From Cellulomonas denverensis (GTDB lineage: Bacteria > Actinomycetota > Actinomycetes > Actinomycetales > Cellulomonadaceae): DNA of 64,000 nucleotides. Position 1 is the first letter of the stretch. The number at the start of each line of letters is the position of its first letter. A model generated the notes under the pieces. It had not been told where the DNA came from and ran no database searches. It saw only the letters and a list, made by a program, of their open reading frames with translations. Shown in pieces: positions 1-13,612 of the stretch. The DNA is taken from contig NZ_JAAXOX010000012.1 of NCBI RefSeq assembly GCF_012396125.1, positions 1 through 64,000 of the forward strand, given 5' to 3'. Position numbers and translations under genes: made by a program.

Positions 1-69
1 AAGCTAAGCCCTTCAGCGCCGATGGTACTGCACTCGCCAGGGTGTGGGAGAGTAGGACGCCGCCGGACA
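1..69 (+). rRNA. rrf: 5S ribosomal RNA, 3' part
   Basis: The first 69 bases match the 3' half of an actinobacterial 5S rRNA: the GAAGC-loop remainder, the segment GCCGATGGTACTGC, then GGGAGAGTAGGACGCCGCC near the 3' end. The 5' half lies outside the window. This implies that the 16S and 23S genes of the operon are upstream. Recognition is by remembered consensus, and the exact 3' end is uncertain by a few bases. Confidence 0.9.
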
Positions 70-76
70 CCTTTCA

Positions 77-108
77 CGAAAGGCCACCCCTGATGGGGTG
101 GCCTTTCG
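77..108 (+). terminator. rRNA operon terminator hairpin
   Basis: A perfect 14-bp inverted repeat (CGAAAGGCCACCCC, 77-90, with its complement at 95-108) has a 4-base loop and lies directly after the 5S rRNA, followed by a short T-containing stretch. The position and the stem strength fit the intrinsic terminator of the rRNA operon. Confidence 0.85.
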
Positions 109-224
109 TCGTTTCCGGACTTGTGTGGCACGGCGCTATGTCGAGGTCGGGTCGCCGGCGATGCGCAGTGAGCTGGTCCCGGCCACCGCCCCGCACCGCC
201 GCGCACTGGGCTGCCCGGACAGAG

Positions 225-261
225 CGCTGCCCCGTCCCACCCTGGGTGGGACGGGGCAGCG
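225..261 (-). terminator. Terminator of the glgB transcript
   Basis: An 18-bp perfect inverted repeat (left arm 225-242, right arm 244-261) has almost no spacer and lies 17 bases beyond the glgB stop codon on the minus strand. In high-GC actinobacteria such long stems without a U tract commonly end transcription. It also separates glgB from the oncoming rRNA operon. Confidence 0.75.
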
Positions 262-277
262 GACGTCGGCGTCGGGG

Positions 278-2455
278 TCAGGCCGGGGTGAGGAACAGAG
301 CGCCCATCGGAGGCACCCGGAGCACGGCGGAGAACGCGCGGCCGTGGTGCGGCTCCGGACGGGCCTCGACCTGGCCGAGGTTGCCGACGCCGGATCCGCC
401 GTACTCCTGCGCATCCGTGTTCAGGGCCTCGGTCCAGGTGCCGCCCTGGGGGAGCGCGACGCGGTAGTTCTCGTGCGGAACGCCGGAGAAGTTGATCACC
501 ACTGCGACCATGTCGCCCTGGTCGTCGCGCCGGAGGTAGGCGAGGACGTTGTTGTCCGCGTCGTTGGCGTCGATCCACTCGAAGCCCTGCGGACTGTGAT
601 CCAGTGCCCAGAGCGCGGGGTGGCGCCGGTACAGGGCGTTCAGGTCGCGGACGGTGGACTGCACTCCGCGGTGCTCCTGGTGGTCGAGCAGGTACCAGTC
701 CAGCGACCGGGACTCCGCCCATTCGGTGCCCTGGGAGAACTCGGTGCCCATGAACAGCAGCTGCTTGCCCGGGTGCGACCACTGGTAGCCGAGCAGGGCG
801 CGTACACCGGCCCGCTGCTGCCAGTCGTCACCGGGCATCTTGCGCATGATCGAGCCCTTACCGTGCACGACCTCGTCGTGGGACAGCGGCAGAACGAAGT
901 GCTCGGAGAAGGCGTACACCAGGGAGAACGTGGCCTCGTGGTGGTGGTAGCGCCGGTTGATCGGTTCCTCCGCCAGATAGCGCAGGGTGTCGTTCATCCA
1001 GCCCATGTTCCACTTCAGCCCGAAGCCGAGTCCGCCCGCATCGGTGGGGGCGGTGACGCCGGGCCAGGCCGTGGACTCCTCGGCGATCATCATGACGCCG
1101 GGGGTACGGCGATAGGCGGTCGCGTTCGTCTCCTGCAGGAACGCGATCGCCTCCAGGTTCTCCCGGCCGCCGTGGACGTTCGGCCGCCACTGACCGGACT
1201 CGCGCGAGTAGTCCAGGTAAAGCATGGAGGCGACGGCATCGACCCGCAGGCCGTCGACGTGGAACTCCTCCAGCCAGTAGGTGGCGTTGGCCACCAGGAA
1301 GTTGCGCACCTCGTTGCGACCGAAATCGAACACGTAGGTGCCCCAGTCGAGCTGTTCGCCCCGCATCGGGTCCGGGTGCTCGTACAGCGGTGTGCCGTCG
1401 AACCGGGCCAGCGCCCACTCGTCCTTGGGGAAGTGCGCGGGCACCCAGTCCAGGATCACGCCGATCCCGGCCTGGTGCAGGGCGTCGACCAGGTAGCGGA
1501 AGTCGTCCGGGTGTCCGAACCGGGAAGTCGGGGCGTAGTAGGACGTGACCTGATAGCCCCAGGACCCGCCGAACGGGTGCTCGGCGACCGGGAGGAACTC
1601 CACGTGCGTGAAGCCGAGGTCCTGCACGTACTCGGTCAGCTGGCTGGCCAGATCGCGGTAGGACAGGCCCTTGCGCCAGGAGCCCAGGTGCACCTCGTAG
1701 ATGCTCACCGGGCCGGCGTGCGGGTCGGTGGCGGCTCGGCGGGTGATCCAGTCGTCGTCGGCCCACTCGTAGCCGGACTCGACCACCACGGAGGCGGTGG
1801 CCGGCGGGATCTCGGTGCCCTTGGCGAGCGGGTCGGCCTTCTGGCGCAGGTGACCGTCGGGGCCGAGCACCTCGAACTTGTACCGGGCACCGGCCACGAC
1901 GCCGGGGATGAACAGCTCCCAGACGCCCGAGCTGCCCAGGGACCGCATCGCGTGCGAGGCGCCCTGCCAGAGGTTGAAGTCGCCGATCACCCGCACGGCC
2001 CGGGCGTTGGGCGCCCAGACGGCGAAGGCAGTGCCCTCGACCGCGCCGAGCGTGCCGGGGTAGTGCTTGACGTTGGCGCCGAGCACCTGCCAGAGCTGCT
2101 CGTGGCGGCCCTCGCTGATCAGGTGCCGGTCCAGTTCGCCGACGGTGGGCAGGAAGCGGTACGGGTCGTCGACGGTGGTGGTGTCCTCGCCGTAGGTCAC
2201 CTCGATCCGGTAGTCCGGGACCTCGGTGTCCGGCAGCACGGCGGTCCAGATCCCGTCCTGCTCGTGCTCCGCGGGGGCCCGGCCGCTCGGGGTGATGATC
2301 ACCACCGCATCGGCGAGCGGGCGCAGGGTACGCACGACCACACCGTGCGGGGTGCGGTGCGGGCCCAGGACGGCATGCGGTTCGTGATAGGTGCCGGCTG
2401 CGACGGCGCGCAGCGTGCCGGGGTCGACGGTGACGGGCGACGGTCCGCGTTCCAT
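278..2455 (-). CDS. glgB: 1,4-alpha-glucan branching enzyme
   Basis: Family GH13 branching enzyme of about 725 residues. It cleaves alpha-1,4-glucan chains and re-attaches them by alpha-1,6 links, making branched cytosolic glycogen. The N-terminal carbohydrate-binding/early-set part is followed by the catalytic barrel, with GLRVDAVAS (nucleophile Asp near residue 405), AEES (acid/base Glu near 456) and LSHDEVVHG (near 525), and a C-terminal beta domain. The length is usual for actinobacterial GlgB. An upstream TTG at 2482 is in frame; the ATG at 2455 is chosen because a weak GGTAGGGC precedes it and none precedes the TTG. It is the last gene of the glgE-treS-kinase cluster, and in that pathway GlgB branches the linear chains made by GlgE. 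Confidence 0.95.
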   Translation of the reverse strand: MERGPSPVTVDPGTLRAVAAGTYHEPHAVLGPHRTPHGVVVRTLRPLADAVVIITPSGRAPAEHEQDGIWTAVLPDTEVPDYRIEVTYGEDTTTVDDPYRFLPTVGELDRHLISEGRHEQLWQVLGANVKHYPGTLGAVEGTAFAVWAPNARAVRVIGDFNLWQGASHAMRSLGSSGVWELFIPGVVAGARYKFEVLGPDGHLRQKADPLAKGTEIPPATASVVVESGYEWADDDWITRRAATDPHAGPVSIYEVHLGSWRKGLSYRDLASQLTEYVQDLGFTHVEFLPVAEHPFGGSWGYQVTSYYAPTSRFGHPDDFRYLVDALHQAGIGVILDWVPAHFPKDEWALARFDGTPLYEHPDPMRGEQLDWGTYVFDFGRNEVRNFLVANATYWLEEFHVDGLRVDAVASMLYLDYSRESGQWRPNVHGGRENLEAIAFLQETNATAYRRTPGVMMIAEESTAWPGVTAPTDAGGLGFGLKWNMGWMNDTLRYLAEEPINRRYHHHEATFSLVYAFSEHFVLPLSHDEVVHGKGSIMRKMPGDDWQQRAGVRALLGYQWSHPGKQLLFMGTEFSQGTEWAESRSLDWYLLDHQEHRGVQSTVRDLNALYRRHPALWALDHSPQGFEWIDANDADNNVLAYLRRDDQGDMVAVVINFSGVPHENYRVALPQGGTWTEALNTDAQEYGGSGVGNLGQVEARPEPHHGRAFSAVLRVPPMGALFLTPA

Positions 2456-2548
2456 GGCCCTACCCAACCACCACCGGACCAATCGTGCAGCGACATCGGT
2501 CCCTGGTGGGTGGCCGCGCCGGGCGGACGTGGGCGCCGCCGCCCCAGG

Positions 2549-3142
2549 TCAGGCCAGGGTGGGGGCGACCGTGTGCCACCAGAGGTCCGCGATCACGCGG
2601 TGTCCCTCGGCGGTCGGGTGCACCCCGTCGGCGGCCAGCGCCGCGTTTCCGAGGTCGCCGGCCGCGGCCGTGAGTGCCTGATGGGTGGGGACGAGCACGG
2701 CGTCGTGATCGGCGGCAATCCGGCGCACGGCCTCCACCCGGGCCGCCAGGTCCTCGGTCCACCACTGCTGCTGCTCCTCGGTGACCGGGAGCAGGAACGG
2801 CTCGAGCAACACAACCCGGGTGGCCGTCGGCAGCGTGGCGAGCAGGTCGCGGTAGCGGCGCTCGAAGTCGTCGACCGGGGAGAGCAGCCCGGCGTCGTAG
2901 CGGCGCCAGGTGTCGTTCACCCCGATCAGGACGCTGACCAGGCCGGGCTCGGCGGCCAGGACGTCGTCGGCCCAGCGCTCGGCGAGGTCGGCGAGCCGGT
3001 TGCCGCTGATACCGGTGTTGCGCACCTCTTGTCCGGACAGCGGCCCCTCGGCGAGCAACCGGACGTAGCCGTGGCCGAGCGCCTGCGGGTCCTGCCGTCG
3101 GCCGCAGTCCGTCACGCTGTCACCGGTCACGACGATTCGCAT
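2549..3142 (-). CDS. SGNH/GDSL-family hydrolase
   Basis: Protein of about 197 residues with the four SGNH blocks in order: GDSVTD at the extreme N-terminus (nucleophile Ser about residue 9), GISGN (oxyanion Gly), GVNDT (oxyanion Asn), and DGVHPT near the C-terminus (catalytic Asp/His). No signal peptide, so probably a cytosolic esterase or lipase of unknown substrate. A longer start at 3154 is possible; ATG 3142 puts GDS at the usual place and follows a -10-like CATGCT by 7 bases. It lies between the maltokinase gene (48-base gap) and glgB (93-base gap). Whether it acts on a glycogen or trehalose derivative, for example by deacylation, is only inference. Confidence 0.85.
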   Translation of the reverse strand: MRIVVTGDSVTDCGRRQDPQALGHGYVRLLAEGPLSGQEVRNTGISGNRLADLAERWADDVLAAEPGLVSVLIGVNDTWRRYDAGLLSPVDDFERRYRDLLATLPTATRVVLLEPFLLPVTEEQQQWWTEDLAARVEAVRRIAADHDAVLVPTHQALTAAAGDLGNAALAADGVHPTAEGHRVIADLWWHTVAPTLA

Positions 3143-3190
3143 GGTGGCCAGCATGGACGGTCACCCGGGCCGGGGACAAACCCGGGCGGG

Positions 3191-4797
3191 TCAGTCCAGC
3201 AGGCGCTCGACGCCGTGCAGCGGGATGACCAACCAGTCGGGGCGGTTGCGCGCCTCGTAGACCGCCTCGTAGAGCGCCTTGTCCAGTTCCAGCGTGCGCA
3301 GCAAGACCGAGGCCAGTCCGGGGTCCAGCGCCGGAGCGGCCGCGGTGTACCCGGACCAGAAGGCGTCCCGGGCGACCCGGGTCCAGGCGTCGGGCGCCTT
3401 GCCGACCGCGGCGGCGTAGTCGAAGGAGCGCAGCATGCCCGCGGCGTCCCGGAGCGGCTGGTCCGGGCGGGTGCGTTCGGCGACCGGTCGCAGCGGCTCA
3501 CCCTCGAAGTCGAGCACGTACCAGGTCCCGTCGCCGCGGAGCACCTGACCCAGGTGCAGGTCGCCGTGCACCCGCTGCCGCGCGGGCAAGCCGGTGAGCA
3601 GGCGGACCCGCTCGGCCAGGGCGTGCACCCGGCCGTGGTGGTCGCGCAGCTCGGGGACGATGCCGCTGGCCCAGGCGAAGCGCGCGATCAGGGCGTCGGC
3701 CAGGGCGTGCGCGGCCGGGCAGCCGGCCTGCTCCGCCGCGTCGGTCCCGGCACCCTGAGGTTCAGCGCCTTCAGACCCGGCGACCTCCGCCCCAGCAGCC
3801 TCGGACCCCGCGGGCGCCGGACCCCCGGCGCGCCCGCCGTCGGGGCCAGGGCCGTCCGCGATGTCCTCGTCGGTCACCGGTAGCGCCTCGGCCAGCGCGG
3901 CGTGCATCTGGGCGATCACCTCGCCCAGCTCCCGGGCCAGCTCGTCGAAGGACTCGCCGCGGCCGGCCATCGCGCAGGCGAGCTCGAAGCCGTCCTGGGC
4001 GCCTGGTACGAAGGCGCTGAGCACCTCCAGATGGCCGTGCACCACGCCCTGCCCGTCCGGCCAGCGGGCCGACATCCAGGCCAGCGGGCGTGGCACGTGC
4101 TCCCAGCCGACCCGGGCCAGGGCGCGCGGGACGTCCACGTCGGGGTTCTCGCCGGCGGACAGGCCGCGGAAGACCTTGAGCATGGCGGTGCGGCCGTCCG
4201 GACCAGCGCCGGGCAGGATCACCGAGGTGTTGGACTGTTCGCCGGAGATCACCCTCGGGTCGCCCAGGTCCTCGGGGCGGACCGGGGATCCGGGGTCGAC
4301 CTCGGCGCAGGCGAGCCAGGCGCGCAGGAAGGCCGGGTCTCCGGCTCCGTCGCGGACCAGGGTGCCGTCCGGCAGGGTGCCGACCAGGGCGGCGGGGTCG
4401 GCGAGGGAGCCCCGCGGGGCGGGTGAGTCCGGCGGCGCCGAGGCCGGAGCCCCGGTGCTAGAGGCCGGAGCCCCGGTGCCTGAGGCCGAGCCCGCCACGC
4501 CCGGGTCCGGGTCGGTCCCACCCGGAGGGGCCACATCCGGCACCGCACCCGGCACCGCACCCGGCCGCAGCGTGAGCGGGACCTGCAGCACCGACTCCCC
4601 GGAGCCGGACTCCACCCGCAGCAGCAGCACCCGCACCTCGGCCTCACCGTGCGGATCGACCAGGGTGGTGCCGCCCACGGCGCTGACCCGGGCGCTGGTG
4701 CCCTTGGCCGGGAACCAGCGCCGGTGCGGCAGCCAGGGACCGAGCAGTGCGGCCAGCGCGTCGTCGCGCGGCTCGCGGGCGACCTGTCGGTCGGACA

Positions 4798-4798
<1 letters not shown>
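3191..4798 (-). CDS. mak: Maltokinase (maltose 1-kinase)
   Basis: ATP-dependent kinase making alpha-maltose 1-phosphate from maltose, the donor for GlgE. The N-terminal cap has the family signature PHRRWFPAKG, and the aminoglycoside-phosphotransferase-like C-lobe has RVHGDLHLGQVL (about residue 411) and DFEGEP (about 432). At about 535 residues it is longer than well-known maltokinases (about 455). The surplus is two Ala/Gly/Pro-rich inserts, one in the N-terminal third (about residues 80-130) and one before the C-lobe (about 300-355). The start overlaps the treS stop, with GTG at 4801 and ATG at 4798 both possible, so translation is coupled. TreS and Mak form a complex in mycobacteria; the arrangement here fits. 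Confidence 0.93.
4443..4484 (-). repeat. 21-bp tandem duplication inside maltokinase gene
   Basis: Two adjacent 21-base units (4443-4463 and 4464-4484, both starting GCCGGAGCCCCGGTGC) differ at only two positions near their ends. They encode a repeated Thr-Gly-Ala-Pro-Ala-Ser-like peptide in the first low-complexity insert of the maltokinase, suggesting that the insert grew by in-frame slippage. Confidence 0.8.
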
Positions 4799-8648
<3,850 letters not shown>

Positions 8649-8717
8649 TGCGACCCCCGTCAGGCATCCGGGACGTGGCACCGGATGTGAATTCTTCGCG
8701 TCCGGGACCTCCGGCGG

Positions 8718-8747
8718 GTGCAGTGAGCCCGGTCACATGCGTAGGCT
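8718..8747 (+). promoter_or_regulatory. Promoter of glgP, apparently leaderless
   Basis: TAGGCT (8742-8747) fits the actinobacterial -10 pattern TANNNT and lies 7 bases before the GTG at 8755. GTGCAG at 8718-8723 is a weak -35 with an 18-base spacer. The transcript would begin at or next to the start codon. Inference from position only. Confidence 0.45.
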
Positions 8748-8754
8748 CTCGCGG

Positions 8755-11322
8755 GTGAGAGCGATCCGTCGATTCACCGTCCGTACCTCGCTGCCCGCCG
8801 AACTCGCCGATCTGGACGAGCTCGCGCACAACCTGCGCTGGTCCTGGCACCCGCCGACCCGCGACCTGTTCGCGCGCATCGACCCGGAGACCTGGGACCG
8901 GGTGCACGGCGACCCGGTGGCGCTGCTGGGCGCGCTGGCCCCGGAGCGGCTGGCCGAGCTGGCCGCCGACCCGGACGTGGTCGCCGCGGTGCGGGCCGCC
9001 GCCGCCGACCTGCGCGAGTACGTCACCGCGCCGCGCTGGTACCAGCGCCGTCAGGAGACCGAGTCCGCGCTGCCGTCGACGATCGCCTACTTCTCCCCGG
9101 AGTTCGGGATCACCGCGGTGCTGCCGCAGTACTCCGGCGGCCTGGGCATCCTGGCCGGCGACCACCTCAAGAGCGCCTCGGACCTGGGCGTGCCGATCAT
9201 CGGGGTCGGCCTGCTGTACGGCGCCGGCTACTTCAAGCAGGCACTGACCCGGGACGGCTGGCAGGTGGAGAGCTACCCGGTGCTCGACCCGGACGGCATG
9301 CCGCTGACCCTGTTGCGCGAGGAGGACGGCACCCCGGCGACGATCGGGATCGGCCTGCCCGGCGACCGGACCCTGCACGCGCACATCTGGGTGGCCACCG
9401 TCGGCCGGGTGCCGCTGCTGCTGCTCGACTCCGACGTGCCCGAGAACGACGACATGGCCCGCAAGGTCACCGACCGGCTGTACGGCGGTGGCGGCGAGCA
9501 CCGGTTGCAGCAGGAGCTGCTGCTCGGCGTCGGCGGCGTGCGGGCGCTGCGGGTGTGGTCGCGGCTGTCCGGGGCCCCGGCGCCGGAGGTCTACCACACC
9601 AACGAGGGGCACGCCGGATTCCTGGGCGTGGAGCGGATCCGCGAGCTGGTCACCGAGGCCGGGCTGGGCTTCGACGAGGCGCTGGAGGCGGTGCGCGCCG
9701 CGACGGTGTTCACCACCCACACCCCGGTGCCGGCCGGCATCGACCGGTTCGAGACCGGGCTGATCGAGCAGTACTTCGGTGGCGCGAACGCCGACCCGGG
9801 GGTGCCGGTGGACCGGGTGCTCGCGCTCGGGGCGGAGGACTACCCCGGCGGCGACCCGCTGGTGTTCAACATGGCCGTGATGGGCCTGCGGCTCGGCGGC
9901 CGGGCGAACGGGGTCTCCCTGCTGCACGGCGAGGTCTCCCGCGGGATGTTCGACGGGCTGTGGCCGGGCTTCGACGACAGCGAGGTGCCGATCACCTCGG
10001 TCACCAACGGCGTGCACTCGCCGACCTGGGTGGACCGCCGGCTCAGCGACCTGGCCGCCGCCCGGTTGGGCGAGGACGCCGACTGGCTGCGCTCCGACGC
10101 GATCACGGACTCCGAGCTGTGGGGCATCCGGCACACCCTGCGCGAGGCACTGGTCACCGAGGCCCGCCGCCGGGTCCGCAAGTCGTGGGGCGAGCGGGGC
10201 GCCAGCCCGGCCGAACTCGGCTGGGTGGACGGCGTGCTCGACCCGGAGGTGCTGACGATCGGCTTCGCCCGGCGGGTGCCGACCTACAAGCGCCTGACCC
10301 TGATGCTGCGTGACCCGCAGCGGCTGACCCGGCTGCTGACCGACCCGGAGCGGCCGATCCAGCTGGTGATCGCGGGCAAGTCGCACCCGGCGGACGAGCA
10401 GGGCAAGCGGCTGATCCAGCAGCTGGTCCGGTTCGCCGACCAGGCGGAGGTCCGGCACCGGATCGTCTTCCTGCCGAACTACGACATCGCGATGGCGCAG
10501 TCGCTGTACCCGGGCTGCGACGTCTGGCTGAACAACCCGCTGCGCCCGCTGGAGGCGTGCGGCACCTCCGGGATGAAGGCCGCGCTGAACGGCGGGCTGA
10601 ACCTGTCCATCCTGGACGGCTGGTGGGACGAGTGGTTCGACGGCCAGAACGGCTGGGCGATCCCGACCGCCGACGGGGTGGAGGACACCGACCGCCGGGA
10701 CGACCTGGAGGCCGCCGCGCTGTACGACCTGATCGAGAACCAGGTCGCCCCGCGGTTCTACGACCGGGACGAGGCCGGCCTGCCGCAGCGCTGGCTGTCG
10801 ATGGTCCGGCACACCCTGGCCACCCTCGGCCCGAAGGTGCAGGCCACCCGGATGGTCGCCGAGTACGTGGACCGGCTCTACACCCCGGCCGCGACCGCGG
10901 GGCGCGAGCTCGGCGCTCCGGCCGGCTTCACCGGCGCCCGCGAACTGGCCGCCTGGAAGGGCAAGGTCCGGGCCGGCTGGCAGGGCGTGCGGGTGGACCA
11001 TGTGGAGTCCGGCGGCGTGGGGGAGGTGCCGCAGGTCGGCGACACCCTGCACGTGCGGGCCTATGTCTCGCTCGGCGAGCTGGACCCGGCCGACGTCGAG
11101 GTCCAGGTGGTGCACGGCCGGGTGTCGGAGAGCGACGAGCTGGACGCGTTCAGCACCGACTCCCTAGCCCTGGTGGAGAGCTACGAGGCGGGTCGGCACG
11201 CCTTCGCCGGGGACGTCACGCTGGAGGCCTCCGGGCCGTTCGGCTACAGCGTCCGGGTGGTGCCGCGGCACGACGGGCTGAGCTCGGTGGCCGAGGTGGG
11301 CCTGGTCGCGAACGCCGGCTGA
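8755..11322 (+). CDS. glgP: Alpha-glucan (glycogen) phosphorylase
   Basis: Protein of about 855 residues that releases glucose-1-phosphate from alpha-glucan. It begins AIRRFTVRTSLP and LRWSWHPP, typical of the shorter actinobacterial/archaeal-type phosphorylases with a DUF3417-like N-terminus. The PLP-binding lysine is Lys608 in CGTSGMKAALNG. FSPEFGI, YSGGLGILAGDHLKSASDLG and YHTNEGHAGF are further family motifs. An ATG at 8737 is in frame, but GTG 8755 is chosen because a -10 box sits 7 bases upstream. Divergent from glgE; convergent with glgX across a shared terminator. Confidence 0.93.
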   Translation: MRAIRRFTVRTSLPAELADLDELAHNLRWSWHPPTRDLFARIDPETWDRVHGDPVALLGALAPERLAELAADPDVVAAVRAAAADLREYVTAPRWYQRRQETESALPSTIAYFSPEFGITAVLPQYSGGLGILAGDHLKSASDLGVPIIGVGLLYGAGYFKQALTRDGWQVESYPVLDPDGMPLTLLREEDGTPATIGIGLPGDRTLHAHIWVATVGRVPLLLLDSDVPENDDMARKVTDRLYGGGGEHRLQQELLLGVGGVRALRVWSRLSGAPAPEVYHTNEGHAGFLGVERIRELVTEAGLGFDEALEAVRAATVFTTHTPVPAGIDRFETGLIEQYFGGANADPGVPVDRVLALGAEDYPGGDPLVFNMAVMGLRLGGRANGVSLLHGEVSRGMFDGLWPGFDDSEVPITSVTNGVHSPTWVDRRLSDLAAARLGEDADWLRSDAITDSELWGIRHTLREALVTEARRRVRKSWGERGASPAELGWVDGVLDPEVLTIGFARRVPTYKRLTLMLRDPQRLTRLLTDPERPIQLVIAGKSHPADEQGKRLIQQLVRFADQAEVRHRIVFLPNYDIAMAQSLYPGCDVWLNNPLRPLEACGTSGMKAALNGGLNLSILDGWWDEWFDGQNGWAIPTADGVEDTDRRDDLEAAALYDLIENQVAPRFYDRDEAGLPQRWLSMVRHTLATLGPKVQATRMVAEYVDRLYTPAATAGRELGAPAGFTGARELAAWKGKVRAGWQGVRVDHVESGGVGEVPQVGDTLHVRAYVSLGELDPADVEVQVVHGRVSESDELDAFSTDSLALVESYEAGRHAFAGDVTLEASGPFGYSVRVVPRHDGLSSVAEVGLVANAG

Positions 11323-11333
11323 CCCGACCGACC

Positions 11334-11372
11334 CTGACGCCGGGCACCCCACACCGGGGTGCCCGGCGTCAG
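11334..11372. terminator. Bidirectional terminator between glgP and glgX
   Basis: A 17-bp perfect stem (CTGACGCCGGGCACCCC, 11334-11350, with 11356-11372) and a 5-base loop separate the convergent genes. The right arm covers the glgX stop codon (11369-11371), so one element serves both transcripts. Confidence 0.85.
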
Positions 11373-13534
11373 TGCGTGTACAGCCGCAGGCTCAGCGGCT
11401 CCATCAGCACCGGGCCGCCGGGGTGCAGCTCACCCTCGATCGCGGCGCTGCGGGCGTCGTCCGGGTGCTCCCAGGCGGAGTCCCAGGCCAGCTGCCAGCG
11501 GCCGCCGGGCGCCAGCGTGACCGACTGCGGCTCCAGCGACCCGTTGAGCACCAGCAGCGCCCGGTCCTCGCCGTGCACCCGGAGCATCTGCAGGGTGCGC
11601 AGATCGCCGTCGTGCCAGCGGTCGTGGGTGAACGGCTCGCCCTGCGGGTCGTACCAGGACAGGTCCGGCAGCTGGTCCGCACCGACCGGGCGGCCGGTGT
11701 AGAACGCCTGCCCGCGCAGGGCGGGGTGGGCGCGGCGCAGGGCGGTCAGGTGCCGGGCGGTGGCCAGCAGGTCCTGCCGCCAGGGGGACAGCTCCCAGGG
11801 CAACCAGGACAGCTCGCCGTCCTGGCAGTAGGCGTTGTTGTTGCCGTGCTGGGTGCGGCCCATCTCGTCCCCGGCGGTCAGCATCGGCGTGCCGGCGGAC
11901 AGCAGCAGGGTGCCGAGCAGGTTGCGGATCGAGCGGCGGCGGATCGGCAGGATGTCGGCGGCGACGGCGGTGGCCTCCACCGGGCCTTCCACGCCGTGGT
12001 TCCAGGACCGGTTGTCGTCGGTGCCGTCCCGGTTGCCCTCGCCGTTCGCCTCGTTGTGCTTGTGCTCGTAGGCGACCAGGTCGGCCAGGGTGAAGCCGTC
12101 GTGGGCGGTGACGTAGTTGACCGAGGAGCGGGTGCCGCGCAGCAGCGGGGGATCGGTGTGCCCGAACAGGTCCACCGAGCCGGACAACCGGGTGGCCAGG
12201 TCGCGCACCCGGTGGCCGGCGTCGCCGTGGGTGGCCCGGGCCGGGTCGGCCAGCCAGAACGACCGGGCCGAGTTGCGGAACTTGTCGTTCCACTCCGACC
12301 AGGGCGGCGGGAACTGCCCGGTCCGCCAGCCGCCCGGTCCCAGGTCCCAGGGCTCGGCGATCAGCTTGATTCCCTGCAGCACCGGATCGGTGGCGGTGGC
12401 GACCAGGAACGGGTGGTCCGGGTCGAAGCCGGTGTGCCCGCGGCCCAGCGTGACCGCCAGGTCGAAGCGGAACCCGTCCACGCCGACCTGCTGCACCCAG
12501 AACCGCAGCGAGTCCAGCGCCAGCCGGACCACCTCGGTGCGCCGGAAGTCCAGCGAGTTGCCGCAGCCGGTGACGTCGGCCAGCGCGGCCGGGTGCCCAC
12601 CGTCGTGCAGGTAGTACACCGCCGAGTCCAGCCCACGCAGGCTGACGTGCTGGCCGCCCAGGCCGCCCTCGCTGGTGTGGTTGTAGACCACGTCCAGCAG
12701 CACCTCGATCCCGGCCTGGTGCAACCGGTGCACCGCGGTGCGCAGCTCGGCCAGCACCGCGGCGGGTCCGGCGGCCCGGGCGGCGGCACTCGCCCAGCGC
12801 GGGTCGGGGGCGAAGAAGCCGAGGGTGTTGTAGCCCCAGTAGTTGGTCATCCCACGGTCGACCAGGTGCGGCTCCGGGGCGCAGGCGTGCACCGGGAGCA
12901 GCTCCACCGCGGTGACGCCGAGCCGTTGCAGGTGCTGGATCAGTGCCGGGTGGCCGAGGGCGGCGTAGGTACCGCGCTCCTCGGCGGGGATCTCCGGGTG
13001 CCGGGCGGTCAGGCCGCGGACGTGCGCCTCGTACACCACCGTGTCGGCCCAGGGCACCCGGGGGCGGTTGCCGGTCGGGTCGGCCTCCGGGTCCTGGCGC
13101 AGGTCGAGCACCACACCGTGCGGGACGTGGGCGGCGGAGTCCCGGTCGTCGGCCGGGCCGTAGGGATCGCCGGCCAGGGTGTCGTCCACCCGGTGCCCGT
13201 AGGTCTCCGGTCCGTAGCCGAGCTCCCCGGTCAGGCCGACGGCGTACGGGTCCACCAGCAGCTTCGCCGGGTTGTACCGCAGTCCGTTGACCGGGTCCCA
13301 CGGCCCGTGCGCGCGCAGGCCGTAGCGCTGGCCGGCACCCACCCCGGGGACCCGGGCGGAGAACACTCCGAGCTCGGGACCGTCCAGGCGGATCCGGCGC
13401 TCGGACCACCCGCCGTCGGGGGCGGCGTCGAACAGACAGAGGTCGATCGCCTCCGCGTGCGGGGCGAGGACGGCGACCTCGATGCCGTCGCCGGCCAGGT
13501 GGACGCCGAGGCGGGTCGGGATGGGGGCACTCAC
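11369..13534 (-). CDS. glgX: Glycogen debranching enzyme GlgX
   Basis: GH13_11 (isoamylase-type) enzyme of about 721 residues that hydrolyses alpha-1,6 branches, mainly the short stubs left by phosphorylase. An N-terminal CBM48-like domain contains YNPAKLLVDPYA. The barrel has FRFDLAVTLGR (nucleophile Asp about residue 357), IAEPWD (Glu about 394) and VTAHDGFTL (Asp about 478). The GTG start at 13534 follows a CAGAAT -10-like hexamer by 6 bases. Convergent with glgP, with which it cooperates in glycogen breakdown. Confidence 0.94.
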   Translation of the reverse strand: MSAPIPTRLGVHLAGDGIEVAVLAPHAEAIDLCLFDAAPDGGWSERRIRLDGPELGVFSARVPGVGAGQRYGLRAHGPWDPVNGLRYNPAKLLVDPYAVGLTGELGYGPETYGHRVDDTLAGDPYGPADDRDSAAHVPHGVVLDLRQDPEADPTGNRPRVPWADTVVYEAHVRGLTARHPEIPAEERGTYAALGHPALIQHLQRLGVTAVELLPVHACAPEPHLVDRGMTNYWGYNTLGFFAPDPRWASAAARAAGPAAVLAELRTAVHRLHQAGIEVLLDVVYNHTSEGGLGGQHVSLRGLDSAVYYLHDGGHPAALADVTGCGNSLDFRRTEVVRLALDSLRFWVQQVGVDGFRFDLAVTLGRGHTGFDPDHPFLVATATDPVLQGIKLIAEPWDLGPGGWRTGQFPPPWSEWNDKFRNSARSFWLADPARATHGDAGHRVRDLATRLSGSVDLFGHTDPPLLRGTRSSVNYVTAHDGFTLADLVAYEHKHNEANGEGNRDGTDDNRSWNHGVEGPVEATAVAADILPIRRRSIRNLLGTLLLSAGTPMLTAGDEMGRTQHGNNNAYCQDGELSWLPWELSPWRQDLLATARHLTALRRAHPALRGQAFYTGRPVGADQLPDLSWYDPQGEPFTHDRWHDGDLRTLQMLRVHGEDRALLVLNGSLEPQSVTLAPGGRWQLAWDSAWEHPDDARSAAIEGELHPGGPVLMEPLSLRLYTH

Positions 13535-13612
13535 CCGACCATTCTGGGGCCTGCTGGGTACTGCTCAGGTGTCGGTGAGGGTGACCTCACCACTACGGGT
13601 ACCGTGGAGCGG

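Noticed and set aside
98..3883. Open reading frame of 1261 codons on the plus strand opposite glgB, the SGNH gene and maltokinase
   Set aside because: Runs antisense to three well-recognised genes; its product is Gly/Val/Arg/Ala-rich without any domain. Long antisense frames are a by-product of GC-rich codon use, and the same holds for many others in the window, for example opposite glgE, glgP and ligA.
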